NCBI GenBank assembly: GCA_038501625.1
Contig: JAZAYU010000011.1
Coordinates: forward strand, 11,912,849 to 11,976,848
Length of the DNA stretch: 64,000 nucleotides
Direction: 5' to 3'
From: Corbicula japonica
Taxonomy: Eukaryota > Mollusca > Bivalvia > Venerida > Cyrenidae
The stretch's first letter is position 1. Every line of letters begins with the position of its first letter. Below the pieces are notes generated by a model, which was given only the letters and a program-made list of their open reading frames with translations, ran no database searches and was not told the origin of the DNA. Position numbers and translations under genes: made by a program. Shown here in pieces: positions 29,080 to 41,000 of this stretch.

Positions 29080-32000
29080 ATGGGGAAACGAAAACGCCAA
29101 AGTAGTTCGTCAGCAGGTAAACATGACTTTTTGTGACAATATCTTGATCTCTCGAAAAACCGCCTAATATCAATAAGTGCAGTAGTAATCGGATAGTGGA
29201 TTTTTTTAGAATGTACATGTAAAAACGTTGTTTTTTTGGCCTACACTATATTGTCTCACTTATCTGGCATTGTTGTAGCTGAATCAAAACAAAATATTGT
29301 TAATCAAATGACCCCGAGTTCAGAAAAAAAAATGAATGTATACATATCACATCATACTTGCAGGGCTAAAAACTGCAAACTTCTGAACAATATTATGACT
29401 TTGATCTCGACAACAAGTTGATGCTAAATCATGTGCAGTTATTTGCTGTGTTGTTATTTTTGTTGTTCCTACAGTCATTAAAAAACATTATTAGGTAAAT
29501 TCCAGGGCTTCTTTTCATTGCCAGGGGAAGGGGCCCATGCCCTATTATTTTGAGGAAAATAGCCTAATTAATTTTTTCTCTAAACGGGGATGAAAAAACA
29601 TGATATAAAGTTACATTTTGGGGAAAACTGCATGATTTTAAATAAATTTGCTGAGGGGAATGTGCTTGCAAATGGCCTCTACTCAAGAAGGAAAAAGCCC
29701 TGAATTCTTAAAAATTGAGAATAGTTAGAGTGTAGAAATAAGAATTAAATCAATACACATGATTGCAATAAATTATTCTGAAATGAATATTAGAAAGTAG
29801 AGACCTACAGGTATAAAATTTAATTTTATTCATACAGTGCAAAAGCCAGAAGATCAAGTGGAGAAAGCTGCACCGGAAGTTACTTCCCCTATTAAATCTC
29901 ATTTGCCTTTCCACCAATTCAGTGAATTGGAAGTGAAACAAGTACGCAAAGACCTCATTAAATGGTATGATGAAAACAAACGTGATCTTCCATGGAGAAA
30001 GCTAGCCAAAAATCCGGACACGAACCAGAGGGCCTATGCTGGTAAGATTAAATACCATAATCATCATAATTAGTGCCCTACATAGAGCATGACATTTGCC
30101 AAAGAATTTTTCTCTTCACACACTGGTTAATCAGCTTAACATAGCACTAGTAGTAAAATGTTTAAGTACACTTCATTATGACACAACTGTTACAAGTAAA
30201 CACAGTTACTAAAACAGCTGAAAACTCGAGAAAATTTTACTAGCCTAGCTAAATAAATTTCCACTACACAGAACATTAATTTTACTTGCGTTGGGCAGGA
30301 TGAATAGTGCCCGTTTGAATTTTTATGAGTGTTAATTATACAGATCCAGGAAAATGCAAAGTATCACTTCTTAACCCAGCAACATTATCACAGTTTTTAT
30401 TTATAGTAAGTGTGACTCATACTACTAAATATTTTCTATTTTGGTGTGATAAAGTTTTTTCTTAAGGCTGTTTTCATTTCACTATACAAAAAAATTTGCT
30501 CTTCGGCATGGAAACAATATAAGTTGAGAGTTGTGCTCTGTTTGATCCAATCGGTTGCTAAGTATCGGACTATGCTCAATGTTTTGTCCACACACAAGCA
30601 GGTAACGCAATGAAGTGGTTTTTTTTGTTCCGTCATCAGCTTGGATGCCAGCAGGCTGTTATATTTTGATATTAGTTTGTATATAAACCATCATTTTTCA
30701 GTGTGGGTTTCCGAGATCATGCTGCAGCAGACACAGGTTGCCACGGTGATAGACTATTATAATAAGTGGATGACAGTAAGTTCTCATGGCCACATACTAG
30801 CCAGTCATTTCCATATTTGTCTGTGTAGATTGTAAGGCTGTAAAATTTCAGACATCACCTTGATTCCTTGCTTACTCACTTTTTTGATTTTGAAGACCCT
30901 AAAGATATTATGTTTAAGGGCCATCTTCAGTTATCATTTCATAATCAGAAAAAATAAAAATATCAAAATCTTTGTATTTAACGGCAAAATGTAGTTCAAT
31001 AAAACTTTGCACAAATAATCATTATTAATGAATCTTGTTATGCTTACTCCTGCTGGAGGTCAGTTGATTGATGTTTGTGACACAGATTTTGTAATCTTTC
31101 AGAAATGGCCAACAATTAAAGACTTGGCAGGAGCCACTCTGGAGGTAACTATAGTATAGAGGGGTAAAGATGGAAAACAGTGTATCAAGAAATAACGTCT
31201 CTAATATTGTATACCAACACCACATCTGCTTCTAGCTCACACATTATACATGTACTGCAAACTATTTATTTGTAAGGTACAAATGTTGTGGGTAATTTTA
31301 TCCATAAAATCAATCCACAATTTGTATGTAAATTTATGCAATTTAACTGAACAGTCTACCACAAATATATAACCCAATCGGAACGAAGTTTTTCAGAAAA
31401 CCATGAAATTGAGTGCCCATGAATATTTATGCATTACCAATAGCTATTTCATCAGTTAAGTATACTTGGACTGGAACTATCAGCAACATGCAGGTTTGTG
31501 TAAAATAAGCGCATCTCATGAAAGGTGTTCTTAATTTGAGAATGTGTATTTTTTTTATCAGATTGGATTGCTTAATAGGTGCCCAGATTATATTCCAAAG
31601 AAAGTTTGATTTTTTGTCAGACAGTATGTTGTGTTTTGCAGTTTGACAGAAGACATTCTGTTGCACAATGATATGCCTTTACCAGAAGCGGGAAATTAAA
31701 TACTTGGCTTAAATAATAATAAATCAATTTATAATACTACAAAACAGTTACTAAAAATCTACAGGATATTTTATGATGGAGAGGACGAAATGTTTTTCAA
31801 TTATATTACAGGAAGTGAATGAGATGTGGTCAGGTTTGGGGTATTATTCAAGAGGAAGGCGCTTGCTGGAAGGGGCACAGAAGGTACTATACTTTATTAC
31901 GTCTTTTACTTTTGATTGGCAGTTTACATGAGCACCTTAAAATTCTGTTTTGAAATCAATACCCATTGATATCAGGTCAGCTGTAACAATCACAATATAC

Positions 32001-35000
32001 CAGGTGTTGCCAGGTCAGCTAGAACAATCTCCAGTTTACATGGTAATATTAGATGACATTACCCAGTATATAATTTGAAGATTACTGTTTCTTTTTGTGA
32101 TTGAAAGCTTCAGGTATTTAATATCTTTTAATAATGCTTTGAATATTAAGTTTAACATAATTTAGAATACACATAAAATGTAACCCTTTCTTACATTTAT
32201 ACACCTTTATGGCATTGGCAAAGAGTATAGATCCAGATCATCCAGCACATCTGTGATCTGCACTGATTGATTTATTAGACCAAAAAACAAACAGTGCAGA
32301 TCGAGAGCAGATGGTACGGATGTCCCAATGGCTGATCTGTATCGACACTGTTTGCACATACCATTAAAGACATATAAATGGAGTTTCCAAAGCCAAGGGT
32401 TAAGAGTGTAGTAAATGTTATGAGCTAAATACTATTTTCAGGAAAATGTTATAGTAAATAGGGCTTTCCCATTGAGTTTTATTCCATGTATTATTTGTGC
32501 AGGTTGTGAAAGAGTTACATGGTGAGATGCCAAGTGATGCGGCAAGTCTTCTCAAACAGCTGCCTGGTGTGGGCAGGTACACTGCTGGAGCAATAGCCTC
32601 CATAGCCTATAACGAGGTAATGCTGGTGTGGGCAGGTACACTGCTTGGGCAATAGCCTCCATAGCCTATAACGAGGTAATGCTGGTGTGGGCAGGTACAC
32701 TGCTGGGGCAATAGCTTCCATAGCCTATAACGAGGTAATGCTGGTGTGGGCAGGTACACTACTGGGGCACTAGCCACCATATAGCTTATAAGGAGGTAAT
32801 GCTGGTGTGGACAGGTACACTGCTGGGGCAATAGCTTCCATTGCTTATAACGAGGTAATGATGGTTTGGGCAGGTACACTGCTGGGGCAATAGCTTCCAT
32901 AGCTTATAACGAGGTAATGATGGTGTGGGCAGGTACACTGCTGTAGCAATAGCTTCCATAGCCTATAACGAGGTAATGCTGGTGTGTGGAGGTAAAGTAT
33001 TCTAGCTTGGTGTTTTGCTGTAGTTAAACTGATTTGTGTTTCTTTCCTATCATTTGTCTCTATAGAGGACTAATTTCCATACAATAACATGTATGGATAT
33101 TTATTATTTACTGTCTTGAATTATAGTCTGATTTTTTCAGATAAAAACCACAGTTTTAAAGTTAATTAGAAGACATTATACTTAGTAATCTTCCTAATCT
33201 TCTGTATTTTCACATTATATCACAAACCTGAGAATCTTTACAAGGAATTTTCCAAGCCTAGGTATGTTCTAGAGCCTTTTATATTCTTAAATTGTCTTCT
33301 TGTTGTGAAGCACAAGTGTTATCCCTTTACTCCACATATACACGTTTTTAACCAGGTTTTCTTTAGAAAAATACTGGTTATTAGATTGGGGTATGTCGTT
33401 GGGCGGGCGGGAGGGCATCAACAATTTGTAAAGTTTTTTGTGAAAGTTGCGTTTTTCTCAGTAACCGTTCAAGTTACAACTTTGAAACTTAACATACTTG
33501 TCTGACATCTCAATACCAGTTATCAGGACAAGTTTCATAATCCCTGACTGTACTTTGACAAAGTTATGCCCCTTTTTCACTTAGAAATTTTGTTAAGTTT
33601 TTTGTGAAAGTTGTGTTTTTCTCAGTAACCGTTTAAGATACAACTTTGAAACTTAAGATAGTTGTCTGACATCTCAATACCAATTATCAGGACAAGTTTC
33701 ATAATCCCTTACTTTATTTTGACAAAGTTATGCCCCTTTTTCACTTAGAAATTTTGTTCAGTGTTTTGTGAAAGTTGCGTTTTTCTCAGTAACCGTTTAA
33801 GATACAACTTTGAAACTTAACATAGTTGTCTGACATCTCAATACCAATTATCAGGACAAGTTTCATAATCCCTTACTTTATTTTGACAAAGTTATGCCCC
33901 TTTTTCACTTAGAAATTTTGTTCAGTTTTTTGTGAAAGTTGTGTTTTTCTCAGTAACCGTTTAAGATACAACTTTGAAACTTAAGATAGTTGTTTGACAT
34001 CTCAATACCAATTATAAGGACAAGTTTCATAATCCCTTACTTTATTTTGACAAAGTTATGCCCCTTTTTCACTTACAAATTTTGTTAAGATTTTTGTGAA
34101 AGTTGTGTTTTTCTCAGTAACGGATATGAAATGGATTTATACACAGCTTGCTTTTTATTTTTAGCAAACTGGTTTAGTAGATGGCAATGTGATTCGGGTA
34201 TTGTGTCGACTGCGGATGATTGGTATGGACAGTACTGACAAGAATGTGATGGACCATATATGGTATGTGACTGGCACATGTGACAGTAATGTAATGGGAA
34301 TATCAAAGAGTTTATAATGTGTGATTGGCAGTTGTCAGTGACACAGAGAGTTGATGATGGTGGTGTGTTGTTAGTCTTATGCAGTGCTGAACAATAGTCA
34401 ACCAATCCATGCCAACTGTTCAGGATCTGCACTGGTCCCATTTTGGTCCGAAATAACCTAACAAATCAAAAAGCGAACAATGCAGATCCTGATCAGATGG
34501 CATGGATGCAGAGGGATAAAGGCAGAGGGTGGTTATCAGTAGCAAATAGTTGAATCTGCCATAGCAGCAACCTGCATTCAGCAACCACCTTTTTAAAAAA
34601 AGCCAGTTTGAATATGTCCTAAATTGATTTTTCAGTCTTATTTTTACCTGTCTTAAACAGTGACCTGTGTTAAGGAGCGAATTTTTGTCACCCCCTTGGG
34701 TGGCTGCCTAATACAGTTTGTCTGTATTTGTTATAGGCCCAGGTAAACAAAGCTTTTTATTAACAGTAAATTGGTTAGAAACTGGACAATACATACCTTC
34801 ACCAGGGAATGTAAGTTCTAGGCCCAGTGTTAGCATTTTCTTCCACAAAAATGTAAACCTCATGTAAAGGCCATACTTGTTTCCCTTCAATTTAGTTTGT
34901 TAGTAAGATAATGTTCTTGATGTTAAAGACTGCATTGTACACAATGTAATTTACAGGAGTTTGGCAAACAGTTTGGTTGACCCTGACAGGCCAGGGGACT

Positions 35001-38000
35001 TTAACCAGGGACTGATGGAGCTAGGAGCTACTGTATGCACTCCTAAATCACCAGAATGTTCATCCTGCCCTCTGAAAGAGCATTGTAAAGCATACAGGAA
35101 GGTTAGACACTCTGTACTTTAACCCTTTGTTCTATACAGTGGAGCTCCGCTATATCGCGATCCGCTATATCGCGAAATCCAATATAACGCGGCCAACCCT
35201 TGGACCCCGTTTTTTATTCATAAAAATGATAAAATATAGTAAAATTCTATCAACGGCCATTTTTGTATATTTGGAAAGAAAAAAATAAGGGAAGTAACAA
35301 CGTAAATACCGCGTTAATCGATAAAGACAATGACGCTCGTTCATTAACGTATTGAGAAACGTTGAAAAAATTGTGAAATGTTCCTTTATGATCTGTTGAT
35401 TGTTTCCTACGTTTATTAAAATATCAAACTGTCATAAAATTGTTAAGTAATAAATTGTTGTACAAACACTGGGGCACCTAATCACGTACGTGAAATGGTT
35501 ACTGAATGGTTGTTTTTCGCACCTACTGCAGATAAAATTACAAAGGTGTCTGATGTTGTTAATTGGCTTCTAATTTGAGAAGCTCATGCCTACATTTGAC
35601 ATCTGTTGAGAACCTGTTGACATTTTGAGTAGCTTTACCATGTTCTTATATAAACTTAAGTTCAAAGTTTTCACGCGTATTGTTTTCCTTCAAAACAGCG
35701 TTCAGGTCAAACATATACATGAGTTCCGCATATGACAAACGCCTGCAGAATAAACTTTTGTGAGTTAATTTCACAAAGTAATAATTTTATAGCACCTGTT
35801 AGATAATAACAAAACAACATGGAAACAAAGGATTTTATTTCAAATAACGATAAAATGATACGAGTAATACATGTATGGACCTAGCATAGCGTAAGTTCTA
35901 TGTCCCGCGAATATCGCGAATCCGATAATAACGCGATTTGATGGGATGGACCCCACAGACCGCGTTATATTGGATCTCCACTGTATAGACTTCTACGGTG
36001 TGGGCAAACAGTGTAGATCAGCCATTAAGTCTGTGCCATTTGATAGGTTTGTAAGGTTTTGTTTTTTTTTCAGTTATTTCTGACCAAAAAAGCGAACAGT
36101 GCAGATTCTTAACAGATGGCAGAAATGTGCTGACTGATCTTAATCTACACTGGTTGCACATGCGATAATGTGTATATATGAAGTAAAGGGTTAAATATTC
36201 AATAAGCAAAATCTTCTCCGTGAAACATTGTTTTAATATATATCAAACTCGATTCAGAATATTTCCAAATGTACTTGGTAGATGTGAAGTATTCATACAT
36301 ACCTTACTGGAAAATTTACTGAATCATATTGTATAACTTTAAAATGTGCTTTCATTAAATATTTTGATAAAATATTTGAATCATTTTAATGAAATTATGT
36401 TCTTTATATCTGAAAATCTCGAATATCCTCATATTTGAAAATGTATGAAATTTCTAAGTTGCAGATTTAAAATCTCATTTCACATCAGCAGGGCCATTTT
36501 AGTTATCTTTGTGAACTTCGTTGTGTATTATACAAATTATCACCCTTTCAAAACTCATGCATATTACTGTTTATGAACTGATGCCTTCTGTTTCAGGTAG
36601 AACTAGATAAAATGAGATCTTCAGAAAAACTCACAACAAAACATAACGTGCATGATATACCGGATATAGAAAGCTGTAAGAATGTATGTTATTCTCAGTC
36701 ATATATATATTTGTGTATTGGAAACTTAGTGAAGATTTTGTTAGCCAAACATACGGCTAGCTTTTCTTTTTGGTACTTGGGAATTCAAAGAAGTTGTATT
36801 ATACGAAACATATTTCCTTCTCTGGTTATCATAGGTATGGTATACTCTGCATCTTCACAAATAATGGTCTTTTAGGATCCAAACCTCTAAATTTGTAATC
36901 TTTTCATACGGTAATATCCAAGTAAAATTGTGTATGACATGTCTATTAACCATGAAATTAGATAAATCTGGACATACTGGATACATGTAAGTAGTATGTG
37001 TTATAATTTCCCTTAAGCCCTTTTCCACGTTTATATGCATTTTTACACATGTGCGACCAGTGTAGATCCAGATCAGCCAGCACATCCGTGCCATCTGATC
37101 AGGATCTGCACTGGTCACATTTTAATCAGAAATAACCTATCAAATCAAAAAGCAAACAGTGCATTTTTTAGCTCACCTGTCACATAATGACAGGGTGAGC
37201 TTTTGTGATCGCCTTTCGCGGGTCTGTCGTTCGTTCACAATTGTTGTCCGCACTCTAGCAGTCTTAATTTTAATCGGATCTTCTTCAAACTAGGTCAGAA
37301 TGTTTATCTCAATGATATCTAGGTCAAGTTTGAAAGTGGGTCATGTGACCTTCAAAACTAGGTCACAAGGTCAAATTATAAAAAAAAGCTTGTCCGCACT
37401 CTAGCAGTCTTAATTTTAGTCTGATCTTTAAACTTGGTCAGAAATTTTATCTCAATGATATCTAGGTCTAGTTTGAAACTTGGTCATGTGACCCTTAAAA
37501 CTAGGTCAATAGGTCAAATTATAGAAAAAAGCTTGTCCGCACTCTAGCAGTCCTAATTTTGGTCTGATCTTTTTCAAACTTGGTCAAAATGTCAATCTTG
37601 ATGATATCTAGGTCAAATTTGAAACTGGGTCGTGTGACCTTGAAATCTAAGTCACTAGGTCAAATTATAAAAAAGCTTGTCTGCACTCGAGCAGTCTTAA
37701 TTTTGGTCTGATCTTCTTCAAACTTGGTCAGAATGTTTATCTCAAAGATATCCAGGTCAAGTTCGAAACTGGGTCATGTGACCTTGGCATTAAGGTCACT
37801 TAGTCAAATTATAGAAAGAGCTTGTCTGCTCTAGCAGTCTTAATTTTGGTCCAATCTTTTCAAACATGGTCAGAATGTTTATCTCAATGATATCTAGTTC
37901 AAGTTCGAAACTGGGTCACATGACCCTTAAAACTAGGTCAATAGGCCAAATTATAGAAAAACCATATTCACACTCTAGCAGTCTTTATTATGGTCTGATC

Positions 38001-41000
38001 TTTTTCAAACTAGGTCAGAATGTCCATCTCAGTGATACTTGTGTCAGGTTCATAACTGTGTCATGTGACCCTTAAAATTATGTCACTAGGTCAAATTAAA
38101 GAAAAAGGTTGTCCGCACTCTAGTGGTCTTACTTTTAGTGGGATCTTCTTTAAACTTGGTCAAAATGTTTATCTCAGTTATATCTATATCAAGTTCGAAA
38201 CTGGGTCATGTGACCTTGAAATCTAGGACACTAGGTCAAATTATAGTAAAAGCTCGTCCACACTCTAGCAGTCTTAATTTTAGTCTGATCTTCTTCCAAC
38301 TTGGTCAAAATATTTGTCTCAAAGACATATAGGTCAAGTTTGAAAGTGGGTCATATGACCTTAAAAACTAGGTCACAAGGTCAAATTATAGAAAAAGCTT
38401 GTCCACACTCCAACAGTCTTAATTTTTGTCCGATCTTCTTCAAGCTTGTTCAGAATGTTTATCTCAATGATATCTAGGTCAAGTTCAAAACTGGGTCATG
38501 TGACCTTGAAAACTAGGTCACTAGGTCAAATTATGGAAAAAGCTTGTCTGCACTCTAGGGGTCTTAATTTTGGTCCTCTTTTGCAAGCTATGTCAGAATG
38601 TTTATCCCAATGATATCTAGGACAAGTTCTAAACTGGGTCATGTGACCTTGAAAACTAGGTGACTAGGTCAAGTAAAAATAAAAGCTTGTCTGCACACTA
38701 GTGATCTTAATTTTGGTCTGATCTTCTTCCAACTTGGTCAAAATGTTTGTCTCAATGATATCTAGGTCAAGTTTGAAAGTGGGTCATGTGACCTTAAAAA
38801 CTAGGTCACAAGGTCAAATTATAGAAAAAGCTTGTCCACACTCAACTAGTCTTAATTATGCCCCCCTTCAAAGAAGCGGGGGTATATTGCTTTGCACATG
38901 TCGGTCGGTCGGTATGTCGGTCGGTATGTCGGTCCGTAGACCACATCTTGTCCGATCAAAAACTAGACAACGCTTTGTGATACAGTCCTTATATTTGGTG
39001 TGGAGGTTGGTCATGACCAGTAGAAGACCCCTATTGATTTTGGGGTCAGTAGGTCAAAGGTCAAGGTCACAGTGGCCTTGACCACAAAAACCTTGTCCGA
39101 TCAATAACTAGACAACACTTTGTGATACAGTCCTCATATTTGGTGTGGAGGTTGGTCATGACCAGTAGAAGACCCCTATTGATTTTGGGGTCAGTAGGTC
39201 AAAGGTCAAGGTCACAGTGGCCTTGACCACAAAAACCTTGTCCGATCAATAACTAGACAACGCTTTGTGATACAGTCCTCATATTTGGTGTGGAGGTTGG
39301 TCATGACCAGTAGAAGACCCCTATTGATTTTGGGGTCAGTAGGTCAAAGGTCAAGGTCACAGTGGCCTTGACCACAAAAACCTTGTCCGATCAATAACTA
39401 GACAACGCTTTGTGATACAGTCCTCATATTTGGTGTGGAGGTTGGTCATGACCAGTAGAAGACCCCTATTGATTTTGGGGTCAGTAGGTCAAAGGTCAAG
39501 GTCACAGTGGCCTTGACCACAAAAACCTTGTCCGATCAATAACTAGACAACGCTTTGTGATACAGTCCTCATATTTGGTGTGGAGGTTGGTCATGACCAG
39601 TAGAAGACCCCTATTGATTTTGGGGTCAGTAGGTCAAAGGTCAAGGTCACAGTGGCCTTGACCATAAAAACCTTGTCCGATCAATAACTAGACAACGCTT
39701 TGTGATACAGTCCTCATATTTGGTGTGGAGGTTGGTCATGACCAGTAGAAGACCCCTATTGATTTTGGGGTCAGTAGGTCAAAGGTCAAGGTCACAGTGG
39801 CCTTGACCACAAAAACCTTGTCCGATCAATAACTAGACAACGCTTTGTGATACAGTCCTCATATTTGGTGTGGAGGTTGGTCATGACCAGTAGAAGAACC
39901 CTATTGATTTTGGGGTCAGTAGGTCAAAGGTCAAGGTCACGGTGGCCTTGACAACAAAAAACCTTGTTCGATCAATAACTAGACAACGTTTTTATGTTTA
40001 TTTGTATAATAAAATAAAATACTTCTCAGTGTAAAGTTGTGATTATTTTTCCCCATGACAATTTCAAGTAAAGATATATATTAATGATCCATAACATTAA
40101 TTTTAAACTATTTCAATATATGCCGTGTCATAAATAGGCACTGATTATCACTCACTTGTGTTTATTAAATGCTTTGGTTTCGTATTGATGGTCACTAAAG
40201 CCTGCACATTACCGGAATTGACATAACACTAGAGCTACTATATCTCCGCCAATAGCGAATATTTGATTTAAATTACAATAAAATCCTTTGTGTTAGACAA
40301 GGTTAATCTACACGCGCTTATGTTTGTCGAGGTAAATGTAATCCTCTCATTGGATGACCTGGTTATTGATATATAGGAGTTCCACCGTCTTGTAAATTGC
40401 TTTCATGACTGGTACCCTTCATTGCTAAAGCTTACAAAAGTCTCTAAATTTCCAAAAATTTAAATTCAATGCTAATAGATATCACTTGCACGTCAGGGGG
40501 GGCATTTGTGTTTGACAAACACCTCTTGTTTTTGTCTGATCTTCTTCAAGCTTGTTCAGAATGTTTATCCCAATGATATCTAGGACAAGTTCCAAACTGA
40601 GTCATGTGACCTGTAAAACTAGGTCACTAGGTCGAGTTATGATAAAAGCTTGTCTGCACACTAGTGGTCTTTATTTTGGTCTGATCTTCACTTTCAATAC
40701 CATAAGATCTTGGTTCCTTGCTTGAAATTGCCATATTGCATTATGGGTTCCAGAGTTATGGCCCCTGAATGTGCTACATTGACTATTTAGACCTTGTCTG
40801 CGAAATAGCAGCTTCATTTTTTATTTATTTAATTAGACTTGTACAGTAATTGAGTAACAATAAGAGCTTGATTCCTTTCTTGAACCAGCTAGATTTCATA
40901 ATGGGTTCCAGAGTTATGGCCCTTAAAAGGGCCAAAGTAAGCTATTTTGACCTTTTCTCCACAATATCAGCTTTATTTTTTTACTTGATTTTACCAAACT

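Noticed and set aside
32415..32900. Overlapping minus-strand frames with a repeated [17 protein letters not shown] motif, resembling a repeat protein
   Set aside because: They are the reverse reading of the 59-bp duplication of MUTYH exon 6, and the repetition comes from the DNA array.
37866..39081. Several similar frames beginning MVRMFISMI or MVKMFVSMI
   Set aside because: They are translations of the family E tandem units, each broken at the unit edge.
38946..39990. Regular repeats that look like a CRISPR array
   Set aside because: The 145-bp units are identical throughout with no variable spacers, and the context is an animal intron.
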